Assembly: GCA_033060915.1 (NCBI GenBank)
Contig: CM065381.1
Coordinates: forward strand, 2,350,001 to 2,414,000
Direction: 5' to 3'
Length of the DNA stretch: 64,000 bases
DNA from: Euryodendron excelsum
Taxonomy: Eukaryota; Streptophyta; Magnoliopsida; Ericales; Pentaphylacaceae
Each line of letters opens with the position of its first letter. Within the stretch, counting starts at the first letter, position 1. The notes under the pieces were generated by a model that saw nothing but the letters and a program-made list of their open reading frames with translations, was not told the origin of the DNA and did no database searches. The position numbers were made by a program, and so were the translations under genes. This document shows positions 51,951-63,500 of this stretch, piece after piece.

Positions 51951-52813
51951 GCGGAGATTGTTAAGCAATGGGAGTGCCTATATATATTCTCTTTTATTCT
52001 CAGGAACTTTTAACTTTCCCGAAGGGTCAAAGAACCGTGACCACACATTCGTTGCCTAATTGAAGATAAACCTTCCTTATCTGGCTAGTGAAACTTTACG
52101 GCCCAAAGAAGGTATCTCTGGCCCACATGCAAGCCGTTGGAGGCAGCAGAGTGTTGACTTGGTTCACATGCATGAAAGATATAGTGGGAATGGAATCTCT
52201 TTCTTTCTTTTTGGATTTAATTCTTTTTTGGAGTAAAGTTTGTGTCCAATGGGGTTGGTCGGACTTGATTACGAATATATGTAAATATATAGTAACCAAA
52301 ATATTAAATCTACTCTCCAAAAAAGGAAAAAGAAAATGACAACCAAAACCTAAAAGTGAGCCCATATGAAAATATTTAATGTAATGGTGATATTACATTA
52401 CCTTACTGATGTGGTATTATAGAACAATCAAATTATGTTCAATGCATGCATGTATTTTTATGTAATCATCTAAAATTATAGAGTGAATTTCTTCAAATAC
52501 CTTATTAACTGATGATGTGCCATGCTTATTAAGATTTCAACGTATTAACTTGGTATTATTTGATTAATTTATGATGTCATGTTATTTTGCTCGGTGTCTA
52601 GGGTTTAGTTATTCATGAAATGAGTGTTGATCGGATGGGGACGTGCCCATTATATTACGTCGAGAATGCTACGTGTCAACCTCACGCCACAGTTTCGTGG
52701 CTCTTGAACAAAGCCCGTATCTATTAATCGGCTCAATTTGATTGAAGCCGAGCCATTACTTTTGCCCACTAATCATAGCTCTTGATTAGTTGGCAAAAGG
52801 AATTAATTCATAA

Positions 52814-54420
52814 TTAGCATTAAATTTGTGTTATGCACGGTTAAAAAATATTTACTAAATATAAATTTTTTATAAAAATAAATTGTTGATTTTATATATT
52901 TTAATCTTTCACTAATTATATGATTCGTATTAAATTATAATAATAAAAATAGTCTTGGAATAAATTGTAAAAGTTGGTTGTCCAAAAATCTCTAACTTGC
53001 AATTTCATGCGAATATTTCAAAGTGGTTTTTCTCTTAAAAATTTGTTAAGGGACTATAATGGTTAAATGTATAAGTCACACATTTGGATGAATTATCTAT
53101 TAAGTGCATTTAATAGTGCACAGATACACACACATATATACTCAAAATTAAAATTTTAACTTATAAAAAATTATATTTTAAGCCAGAGAAACTTGATTCA
53201 TGACTAATACTTAATGTGCTTCGTAAAGAGACTTATCCTTTAAATGTTAAAATTTAAAATTTAAGTACTTAAAACGTGAAGCATTAATAATTCAATACAT
53301 GAGTGTAGTTATATTCATTATTTTTTTGAGTCTATTGATTATCTTTTAAGAACATTTACTTAAAATTTTAGCAAGAACTAACTAAAAAAAATATTACTTT
53401 GTCATGTGTTCATAATTAGACTTGGTGCTAACATAATTTTTGTAATAATTATATTTGCATAAATTATACTTGAAAATATTGGTCAAGCTAAAATCAATGA
53501 ATTTTTTTATTGTGAAATCAAATTTGTTACAAAATAGTTATGTCCTTCATCATTCAAAGCCACAATCTAACATGAAATCATATTAGAGCCTTGAGTCGAA
53601 AAAATATTGAAGTATTATTATTCTATGTAAAATAATATTTTTATAATTAAAGTTTTTACATTCAATTTTGCTTTAAATAAATACTTTGAAAAATATTATA
53701 ATCCATGGGCATTTAAAAAATATTGTTGTATTAATTGTTGGATAAGGTTTATCATAATTGAAAGAATAAAAAAATAAAATGGAAATAATTTTGTACATCT
53801 TATTTAAGAAAAAGTAAGATTAAAAGAATAAATAATTTCATTACAGTTCTCTTCAAAAGATTAATTTACATATTTATTTTGTAAACATGTTTTAGAGACG
53901 TGTGAATTGAAACCATAAAAAATTAAAATTTTTTATTAATTACATTACATGGTCATTTTTATTTTATGAAGCTCAAATATAATTTATGCTAAAATTAAAA
54001 ATTCTTTAGACGGAGCATACTAAATAAAATTGAAAATATTATATATGACAAAGTGTTAATAATTTAATGACACGTGTTCTTTCTATTTTAAAATTTTAAA
54101 ATTTGATACATAATTAACACAGATTCTTTAGGAGGATTATAACTGAAGAAAATTTGAAATGTTAATATAACTATCAATGGATGATTAATAAATATTATTT
54201 ATGAGGTTTATAATTAAAGAAAATTTGAAAATGTTACTATAACTATTAATGGATAGCATTTATGAAGTTTAGAGCAAATAAATTAATTAACCAAAAGCAA
54301 CCAATAGTAGTATGACTATGTATTTTATGTTTTTAGAAATCAAAGTTTTGAAAAAAAAAATTACAACTTTCAGCTTCAATAATCTCCTAACGTATTGCTA
54401 CAATATATAGTATAAATAGA
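52814..54420 (-). mobile_element. Non-autonomous Helitron with known empty site
   Basis: On the minus strand the 1,607-bp element begins TCTATTTATACTATATATTG (5' end at 54420) and ends with a weak hairpin (GTGCATAACAC) and CTAA (52814-52817), matching the CTRR rule. It lies between A (52813) and T (54421), with no target duplication. Unit 2 has the uninterrupted site, GATAA|TAGTGA near 63208-63218, where this unit has CATAA, the element, then TAGTGA. It carries no coding region and belongs to the family of the 28.6-31.6 kb array. Confidence 0.88.
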
Positions 54421-54654
54421 TAGTGATGGAGGCTTTCATAATATAACAGTGAAGGTTAGAGCTGGATTTTGACACATAAACATGAAAATCACTCATAATT
54501 AATTGAAACAAATCATATGCTAGTTACTCCTACTGCCTTCTCCCACAAAATATATATACAAACAACATATACGAATGATACTCTCCCGTAATTGCACTCA
54601 TTAATTTGTTATCAGCACCAGCGACCCACCACTTACGTTAATATCTTATCAAAA

Positions 54655-54770
54655 GGGCATTACATGAAAACAAGAAAGCCTAATGAAGCCAAAGAAAGCT
54701 TGCCGGCAGATTATTAATGTCGGCAAGTCATCCTTGGCTTCATTCCGCTGCCTTCATTCTCACGAAAGGC
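54655..54770 (-). ncRNA. MIR169: MIR169 precursor hairpin, copy 3 (short loop)
   Basis: The mature arm on the minus strand is 54720-54740, beginning AAGCCAAGG and ending ACTTGCCGA, a known miR169 form with A at position 1. The star arm is 54686-54706. The loop is only 13 nt, far shorter than in copies 2 and 4. Pairing has two mismatches within the duplex and two G:U pairs. The lower stem continues (TAATGAAGCC against GGCTTCATT, plus-strand reading). A TATA box lies at 54868-54877. The flanks match copy 5 in unit 2. Confidence 0.82.
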
Positions 54771-54867
54771 CCTCTGATATGCACTGCCTTCACTCCGTAT
54801 GGATTAATGTAATGTTGCCGATCCATATGCACTGCTCCTCTCTACTTCGCATTCTACTTTGGTTCAT

Positions 54868-54877
54868 TTATATATAG
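54868..54877 (-). promoter_or_regulatory. TATA box of MIR169 copy 3
   Basis: The minus strand reads CCTATATATAA about 130 bp upstream of the mature arm. Confidence 0.6.
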
Positions 54878-56399
54878 GATTAAGCAAGTGGAGTTGGTTA
54901 GGAATTCATATTTTCTTTGTGATCAACATCATGCCATTCCAAAAGTGTGAACTTGAAATGGATCTGCTTCCGATCACATGCATGTCTCATCCCAAACTTT
55001 TCTCATGCAATATTGTTCAACTTGAATTATGGTGAGTAGCTAGCTACAAATGTTTAAATCATGGCTAGGGTTGAAGTCAAGGAGGATATATCATAGAATT
55101 GGTTTTATTTGGCTTTGGAAATGAAGCACTCTATCTATCTCCTTCATCTTTCCGAACACATGCATGACTCTTCGATAGTGCTGGGATCATACCCTCTTAA
55201 TTGAATAACCAAAGATGAGAAAATAGAATTGGCGCAAGTATATATGCAGACTTCTAGATCCCTGTGCCTATTTTTTTTTTTAAACTTGGTTTTGCGGTCT
55301 GCCACGGAGAACTTGGCAGTTTCTTGACATCACGTACAATGGCAAAAAAATTCTTTAATTCTCTAAGAACACCATGTCACTCTTATTATTCTCACAGCCT
55401 ATTAGACGAGTCCAATGTATGTGTTAAGAGCCCATTTAACAATGGAACTCACTGCATTGCGAGCGGTGAAGGAGGGAGGAGTGACTCACCGTACTAGATG
55501 AACCACCAGTACTTAATGAAGGCCATTCACTCTTGGTTTCCTTCCAATTTTCTCCTCTTCATGCAAGGCCTTAGATGGAATAAATATTCAGTATAACAGT
55601 GATATCACGTCATTAGGTTGACATGGTATCATAAACTAATAGAATTATACCAAAATACGGTTATTGTGAGTTAGTTGAAATATTTTATCCACGCTATCCC
55701 ACTAACTGATATGACATTTCATCACAACATGTTCATGTGAGTGTATATTATTGGCTTATGATACCATATCAACAATGATGACGTGGTATCACCGTTGCAT
55801 TGAATATTTTCTCCCTTAGATGACGATGAAATTAATGTATTTATATTTCCTGTTGTTCTGTATACGTGACAACACACCAAGCTATTACGTATTAAAACTG
55901 TATTATTAATATATTTATATTACCTCTAGATTTTAGGCACCAATCATGGAATTACTATATCGGTAAAAGATATTCAAATAAAAATAAATACATAAATACA
56001 TAATCAAATGATATATTACCACATACACAAGACAATAAAAATTCCTTCAATCAAGATCGGAGGAAATCCATATCCTTAGTATAAATATAAAAATACTAAG
56101 TTTGTTTGGCGAAGGACAGATTCCTTTATACTTTGACTCATCCAAAATTTTCTTCATGCATTTTTTACAAATAAATGCCGTTTGTCATTTAGTTGTTAAA
56201 ATGGTTGGTGGGTCCTTTTATAGAGAGAGAGTATGCGATGTTAGGGATTCCTTATTGCAACTATCTTTCTCCAATTTCAGCAAGACTATAGGTTCAAATT
56301 CGATTATCTAAAGTATTTAAGGACTTGTGCACCCTCTAGCATGCAAAGAAAAATAGAAACACAAATTGAATTCAAATTAAAGCTGGCATTATTGCCTCG
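54878..56399. other. Spacer between unit 1 and unit 2
   Basis: No gene is supported. It should include the upstream promoter DNA of MIR169 copy 3. Short open frames at 55264-55497 and 56102-56311 have no recognisable domain. Confidence 0.35.
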
Positions 56400-57041
56400 A
56401 GTTTAGTTGGGTATAGTAAGTTATGGGATTGTTTGACGGTTGATGTGAACCAATACAATCTTTCTTCTACTTCAAAGGAAAAAGAAAAGAAAAACGGAGG
56501 AAAAAGAAAAAAAAAGAAAGGAAAAGAGTTTCTCCATTAATTTCCAGATTCAGCTAGTTAGAGTATAGTATATTGATTTATTGGAATATTAATATGATTA
56601 CATTGAGAGAGCCCTTATATATAAGCACACCTGAAAAGTTGACCAAGGGATAGTAAAGAGAAAACAATGAAAAAAAGAGAAAAAAAGACATATGAGGAAG
56701 CTAATATATACTATACTCTAACACAGCTTAACGCGCTGGCCAAAAATAAAACAAGTTCTACATCAGGCGTAATACCTGCAGCTTTTTTTTTTTTTTGTTT
56801 TTTTCTATCTCTTATTTTTTGGACTTCCTTTGTATCTTGTAAAGATATAGCACTTTAAAGAGTTGAAACTCTTGCACAATTCATTATGCAATAAAGAAAA
56901 AAGTGAAAGTGACTGATCTTTGTGACGATGTATACAAATAATAAAACAAAATTGTCTATCTGACAAGCTTCTAAGTGAAAGTTTGGAAAATAAAGCGTTG
57001 GAACAAGCGGACTAAAAATACCAAGAAGAAATAAAATTTTA

Positions 57042-57045
57042 CTAG
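57042..57045 (-). mobile_element. Old Helitron 3' terminus, unit 2 copy
   Basis: The plus strand reads A then CTAGCAATGAACCTGGGCAA, equivalent to the terminus at 48383 in unit 1. A similar core, AACCTGGGCAATGCTAGT, appears at 58599-58616 in the same direction. Confidence 0.45.
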
Positions 57046-57697
57046 CAATGAACCTGGGCAATGCACGAGACATATAATATTTTATAATCTGAAGAGAAAA
57101 TAAAGTTTGGTTAAATTATTTTATAATAGCTATACGAAGTATCACAATATATGTAAATCAAATATGATATTTGTGCAACCTGTAGGATGAATAAGATGTA
57201 ATATGTAAGATGACATTTATGCAAAATTCATAGTTTCGTCACTGATTGCATTGGGTTTAAATTTGCATAAAAAGCGTTTTCAACAGAGTAAGTTATCACT
57301 TTTCATCCCCAAATTCATACACAAAAACTAAGAACAACAAACCTTGCATGAAAATGTTGGGACTAAATCAATACATCTAAAGCCAAGTTTAATGGAACAC
57401 GTGCGATTAATCTCAATATTTTATCCAAAACTGAAATGGTCGAACCTATATCCCATGCCCTAGATTGGGCCCACTAGGTCTACAACATATCACTATGTTT
57501 TCATAGTTTTCGGCTCTCACTCTATGATAGCGCTTTCATTTTGGTGGGAAGTATTCATTTTCCTTTAGAGCTCACACTCCAGTGTGAGCTGATGACTTGA
57601 ACTCAGAATGCTTTGATCAATACTTCAAAAAACATGTGATCGATTCCTATATTCGGTTATATACCAAAATAGTCAAATCTATAACCCATATTGCAAG

Positions 57698-58543
57698 TAA
57701 GCCTGTCAATGGACCTAGTTTGGTTCCGTTTCGATAGGCTAGAATCCAATCCAGATCCGACAAGATTACAGATCTGAACTAATCTGATCCGGATTTGACG
57801 GATCGTATTGAACATGTACAGATCCGATCCATTAGCAACCGGATCAGTACCAATTATCAGACCTCGTCCGTCAGAAATTGCATTTGATTTCTCGTTTTCA
57901 GTTCATATAGTCAATACAGATGGCAGATAACGCACAAATATTGACAGATAACGCACAAATCTTGAATCTATATAAAATCATGGAGTAAATGTATGTCATG
58001 ATGATTGATGATACATACATACAGAACCCATAATTATCAAGAAAAAGTATGTGAAAATGATGAGATGTAAGAAGGGTTTTGTTTCTTTGTTCTTTTTGGT
58101 TATCGAAAGATCTTAGTCTGTGGTCAATGGGATTCGAGAACCGTTATGATGGCTGAGCTTACCGTGGACGACCGAGAGGAGGAGCCGCTCACATAGCCTG
58201 TGAAACTCCCACTGGAGATGGGTCTTCAATCCAAGCCTCCTTATGATGTGATTAATAAATGAGACTGGGGTCACTGGGTTCATCCGTCATTGAAGAGAGA
58301 GGCGCAAGAGAGATTAGGTTTTGGTTTGTTCTGAAGTTTCAGTATTGATATTGATAATATAAAGAAAATGGAAAAAGTACTTAAAATAAGTTTTTGCGGA
58401 TCGAATCTCTAATTAGATCTACCGGATTTGACCATATGCCATTTGATTATAAATGGATCTAGCAGATGTGGGTTTTATCGGGTCTTTTGTCGGATCAAAA
58501 TAATCGGCTTGGATCTTATTGGATGGGACCATTGACAGACCTA
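57698..58543. mobile_element. hAT non-autonomous element with perfect 8-bp target duplication
   Basis: The 846-bp element starts TAAGCCTGTCAATGG and ends CCATTGACAGACCTA, giving 15-bp terminal inverted repeats with two mismatches. It is flanked by perfect direct repeats ATTGCAAG (57690-57697 and 58544-58551). TIRs of this kind with 8-bp duplications define hAT elements. The interior has several GATCC/GGATC motifs near both ends and no transposase frame. Confidence 0.88.
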
Positions 58544-58551
58544 ATTGCAAG

Positions 58552-60429
58552 TTGGGTCCATAACGGAAATTTTAATTACTACAACCCTATTCGCAAACCT
58601 GGGCAATGCTAGTTTTTTTCTTGTTTATATTGAAGTAAATTATCATTTTGTATCTCTAACTTTATCTCATATTTCAATGTCATTTCTTAATTTTTAATTT
58701 TTTGTATTTAAACCCTTTCAACTTTTAAAAAAAAATCAATGCAGTCCAATATTTTAAAATAGTTTAGAAAAATTAAAGATTAATTAGATTTTAACTCTTT
58801 CAACTGTGATTCAATTTCAATTTACCTGCTAAACTAAAAGTTGCTATACTTTTACTCCTGAACTATTAGAATTTAAGTTTATGTTGACGCTAATTAACAA
58901 AAGAAACAAATTTAATACTTGTTGCATTTCTGATCTAATACAGTATAAGTTTTTTTTTTTTAGGTTAACAATATGTAGTTTCAAAAATCTTTTTGATATT
59001 GGCAAGATCAATAGTTGTTGGCCTACAGGAACAATATTTTATGGATCATTTTGGCTATTTTATTTGATTCTTTAAGACGGTTAGCCATGAAATCATTTTT
59101 TCTTTTTGTTTTAGAGATTAGTATAGATGTTTTGACCAAATAAACCTCTCATTTTAAATTTTATGATGGTGAAAATGTTACTATTTTTAGTTCAATGGGA
59201 GTAAAATGATATTAAATTATAGTTTAAATGGTCAAAGTGTAATTAATATTTAATTTCCTTGTCTAACTTGAAAAGTTAAACCGCATTGATTTCTTTTTAA
59301 AAGTTGAAGGGCTTTAGTAAAAAAAATCAAATTTAAGGAATGACATTAAAATTTAAAATAAAAGAACAAAATAATTATTTATCCTTTATATCTCTACGAA
59401 GTCCCTAATATCCCGATCCTTTCCTCTTCCCCTTTCCCATTTCCCCTCTTCTCCGCAATGTTTTTATCTTTAAGTGGATAAGTGGTAATACTGAAACATA
59501 AAGTTACTTTTAAGTTTGAAGCATAAACTACGCCTTGTCGGTGTGATTATAACAAGTTATTACTTTGTCGCATGCCTAATAATGAAAAAAATACACACAT
59601 CTAAACGCATTGAAAATGGGAAATTTGATCATCGAGGAGGGTTGTAAGGTGAATAGAGAAAGTTGTATATCACAGAACTACAAGAATAAAAATTATAGTA
59701 AGGCGTAGAATACAAAGAAAAGGGTTTAAAATATTTAGGCTAATCTTTTGGAGTCCATATTGAACATGGAAAAGACCACGAAAATTGAATAAAGCAAAAT
59801 AACTTAATCATATGATTGACAATAATTTTTTTTTACAAAATGTAAAATCAACACCTTTTATGAATATGGATTGTGTGTTGTTTGAGAGGGAAAAAATATA
59901 GCTATGTACAAGAAAAATAGGAACACCGATGAATATAGGAAGCAAAAATGGCCCATATCCTTATCTGATGCAAATAAATTAAACTTATTACAAGAGGCCC
60001 AACTAATTTTAAAGGAAGAAAAAGGGCATCTAATGAAAATGACAGCTGTGATTACCTGTTATTTTAGTTATAAATTCTATTCGGGTTCATGTGAAAACCA
60101 CTAGAAACATTAAAAATTATTGACTATCCATAAAGCTCAAAGATTCAATTTTTATGAGCTGTATTTCAAGGGTGCATTTGCTTTGACTGATTGGGGAACC
60201 TACAATAATCCTATATATATTCGATTATTTCAACGATTCTATCACTTGCATTTCTTTCTGCTATTCTCTCTGAAAGGCCGAGGACAGTGATACTATATTC
60301 ATGGCTACGTAGTGACAAACCTAAACATGCATGTTTTGGCAATTATATATTTGATATTCAATCCACAGTACATAATGAGTAGACAAACGGTACCTTGTGT
60401 GTAAATTTGTGTGAACGAAAGAAAAAATC
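58552..60429. other. Spacer inside unit 2
   Basis: AT-rich DNA without a supported gene and without visible similarity to the matching part of unit 1 (49150-51340). Confidence 0.35.
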
Positions 60430-60799
60430 TTAAAGACTTCGTGTTGTATGATGCCAACCACAAGTTCTCCAGTCACCCGCAAAAATGCATGTGTAAGTAG
60501 TCACCGATTTAGAAGTTTAGAACATAAGGAAAACAAGAAAAATGAAAATAGAAGTTCAAGCTTTATAAACTGTCATCATTCATAGAGAGAGAAAGAGAGA
60601 GAGAACCATACAAATAAGCATGTAAAACGCATCACAAGTTTATAAGTTTTTGTTTAGGTAGAAGTGAATCATAGAATAATTCTTGATAAGAAGAAAAAGT
60701 GAAAGATTTGTTGCAGATTGAATTGCTTCTTTTTTTTTTTTTTTTTTGATGCTCTAAATGCTATATGGGCTTTCTGCAAGCGTGGACAAGTTTTTGGAG

Positions 60800-60945
60800 C
60801 TGACATGAGAAGAAGAGAGCCAAATGTAGCCAAGGACAACCTGCCGGGGTACTCCTGCCCAGTCACTTGCCATACATATGTGGCAGCAAATGGCCGGCAA
60901 GTCATCCTTGGCTGCAATCGACTCTCTACCCCTTCATGCAAGATT
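60800..60945 (-). ncRNA. MIR169: MIR169 precursor hairpin, copy 4
   Basis: The mature arm on the minus strand is 60894-60914 (starts CAGCCAAGG, ends ACTTGCCGG), which equals the classical miR169b/c form. The star arm is about 60827-60848. Pairing is like that of copy 2, with three G:U pairs available only in the minus-strand RNA. The loop is about 45 nt and includes a small palindrome around TTGCCATACATATGTGGCAG. The lower stem continues with GAGAG against CTCTC. A TATA box lies at 61044-61054. Confidence 0.88.
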
Positions 60946-61043
60946 CCTAGAACAACAACATGATTACAGAGAGAAGCTCTATATATGTATGCAGCTGCCA
61001 TTTTTCAAGCTTTACTTGAGCTCTGTATTACAATGTTGCTGCC

Positions 61044-61054
61044 ATATATATATA
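61044..61054 (-). promoter_or_regulatory. TATA box of MIR169 copy 4
   Basis: The minus strand reads CTATATATATA followed by TGGCAGCAACATTG, a context conserved with unit 1 (CTATATATATC before ATGGCAGCAACATTG). The distance to the mature arm is about 130 bp. Confidence 0.6.
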
Positions 61055-61504
61055 GGCAGAGATTGTTGAGGGATGAAAGTGTCTTTTTGCTTGCACCAAA
61101 AAAACAAAAGGAAGTGCCTTTTATCTCATTTATTCTGAGTCACTAACTTTCCTGAAGGGACAAAGATACGTGGCCACACTTGTTGCCCAATGAACATGAA
61201 AGCATCCCCATTCTAATTAAGGCAAACATTTCATCTCTGGCTAGTGAAACTTTAGTGCCGAAAAATGTTTCTGGGGCCCACATGCAAGCCATTGGAGGCA
61301 GCAGGGTATGACTCGTTTCACATGCATGAAAGATATAGTGGGAATGGAATTTCTCTCTTCCTTTTTTTTCTTTAGTTCTTTTTTGAAGTAAAGATTGTGT
61401 CCAATGGGGTCCGTCAGACTAATTACAAATATAAGTAAAATACATAGTAACCAAAATATTAAATCTACCCCTAGAAGACGAAAAGGAAAAATAAAAGAGA
61501 AAGA

Positions 61505-62908
61505 AAATTGCAAAAACTCCTGTCCGCAATACGTAGAGTTACTTGAACATAGTGAAAGTGTGTATGTCCAATTTTAATAATATTAACGCATATATCATTA
61601 ATCTCATGCGAGATTAACAAAAGTAATTACATATAGACACTATGAATTTTAGCGTGATAAACCAAGAAGGGAAAGACTACGAAACCGAGTCCAACTAAAC
61701 AATACACTATTCAAGAATTGAATAGAAGTTCACACTTACATCTCAACTTATATCTTACTGCGCCTCCAAGTGTCGAATCCTCAAGCTTTAAGGTGTACTG
61801 TTCTTATATTGATCGAGTCACCAAGATCACGTTTCAGTCCACTCACGACGTAATTTTTTAGCGATTGCTTGAGTATGAGATCCACCACGAACTATCCTAT
61901 GTCCACACAGGATACCCTTTAACCTTCTTGAATCAAGTAAAAAATGGTTTGACTTGTCCAGCGCAATCTTCAATTTTTAATCTATAAACCTTAACTTTAC
62001 AGGTACGAATAAAGAAAATATTGTCTAACATGATTTTTTCATGGGATTAGCCAACTAAAAACTTAACAAGCTTCTGCAAAGAATAAATTGATTCACGATG
62101 AAGAAGTTTATTTGAGAATGATCTGAATATTTAATTTGTATCTCTCAATCTATCTCTCACTGTCTCTATTTGTGGATGTACATATATATACTTGCCAATC
62201 CTTCAGAAGTAGTTTAGATCAACCTTTATCTGATAAGATCCGTGTTTGGCTTCGGAGTCCAATAAAAGATCTAAATATTTAACCAAGTTAAGATTTTTTT
62301 TTTAAAATGATCTTGACGCAATGACTTGAGCCATCATAGGTTTACTCGAGTCATTAATCACTCAAGCCATGATTCAAGCGGTCGTCTCTGAATTTCTGAT
62401 CGCCCTTGCTGGCGTTTTAATCACTTGAGCTATCTTCTATTTGCTCTAACCATGTTAGCTAGAGTCATTATCTAGTCATGTATCGATCAAAGCTCTCCGA
62501 TTCTCTGTAGGTAGTCCTTTGTCCTTTGTTCAAGCCATTCTAGTAATCGCTCAAGCCAATTTGTTCTGCTTTGGTAATCTTTGATTATTAATCCTTAAAT
62601 CTTAACATTAGAAGTATAAGTAAAGAAAATATGAACCAACAACTTGATTTTGTCATGTGCTTAGCCGTAACCTTTCTTTGATACTCAAAATCTTAGGCTC
62701 CTGCAGTATCAAGATCCTTCTAAGAAAGTCACTAGGGAAAGGATTTTGAATATTATTATAGTACCGAGTGTCTTCGTCATTCAACAACTTTTCTATAGGT
62801 AGGATCAGATTCTCTTTAATATATTTATTTATATGTTGAAAGTGGATGACCCATGTCCATAAACGCTTTGATATAAATTTTAGGAATCTCTATTGCAAAC
62901 TGAAAACT
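61505..62908. mobile_element. Insertion of about 1.4 kb present only in unit 2
   Basis: Unit 1 runs directly from the segment matching 61490 to the one matching 62910, so this DNA was probably inserted (or deleted from unit 1). ATTGCAAA occurs at both edges (around 61507 and 62893), but I cannot prove a target duplication. Text-like repeats such as CACTCAAGCCATGATTCAAG and CTTGAGCTATC resemble the flanks of LTR retroelements. No protein domain is seen. Confidence 0.5.
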
Positions 62909-63439
62909 TAACAAAAAATGACCACCAAAACTTAAAAATGCACCCAGAGAAGAAGGAATAATGAATTAGAAGCCACATTGCTCGGTGTCTGGGGTATAGC
63001 TATTTATGTAATGAGTCCCAATCAGACGGAGACGTGCCCATCATATTACGATAGGAATGCCGCGTATCAACCTCACGCCACAGTTTCGTGGCTCTTTAAC
63101 AACGCCTGTATCTCTTATTCGGCTCAATTTGGCTGAAGCCGAGCCATTACTTTTGCCCACTAATCGTAGCTCTTGATTAATGTGCAAACTAAAGGGAATT
63201 AATTGATAATAGTGAGGGAGGCTTAGAGCTCGATTTCTGACCCATCTACAAGAAAATCACTCCTAAGTGAAACTGATCACATGCAAGTTACTCTTACTGT
63301 CTTTCGCCACAAAAAATATATAAAAACAATATATACAAATGATACTTTCCCGTAATAGCACTCATTGATTTTCTGTAATCACCATTCACCAGCTATCCAC
63401 TTAAAATACTAAGACCCACAACTTATGCTAATATCTTAT

Positions 63440-63500
63440 CGAAGGGGGATTACAAGAGAAAGAAGAAACTCTAGTGAAGCCAAGGAGAGCTTGCCGGCAA
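63440..63500 (-). pseudogene. Truncated MIR169 copy 5
   Basis: The segment 63474-63500 matches the star side of copy 3 (GAAGCCAAGGAGAGCTTGCC, then GGCAAGT). The sequence then diverges abruptly and the expected mature arm is missing. Upstream and downstream flanks on the left side follow unit 1. No hairpin can form, so it is a dead copy. Confidence 0.65.

Larger units (their letters stand above)
47915..54740. repeat. Tandem segmental duplication, unit 1
   Basis: Several blocks of this unit recur in order in unit 2: 47915-49150 with 56400-57555, 51340-52350 with 60430-61490, and 52590-52813 plus 54421-54740 with 62975-63495. The offset is 8.5-9.1 kb, or more where one unit has an insertion. 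The unit carries MIR169 copies 2 and 3 and a Helitron. The middle part (49150-51340) has no visible counterpart in unit 2. Confidence 0.8.
56400..63495. repeat. Tandem segmental duplication, unit 2
   Basis: The partner of unit 1, carrying MIR169 copies 4 and 5. Compared with unit 1 it lacks the Helitron, contains a hAT element (57698-58543) and has about 1.4 kb extra at roughly 61505-62908. Sequence identity in the shared blocks looks moderate, with indels, so the duplication is not recent. Confidence 0.8.

Noticed and set aside
60669..61001. 110-codon minus-strand frame starting in the MIR169 copy 4 leader, a possible miRNA-encoded peptide
   Set aside because: The aligned leader of copy 2 has an early stop after about seven codons, and the frame runs through the hairpin itself. 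It is not conserved between sister copies.
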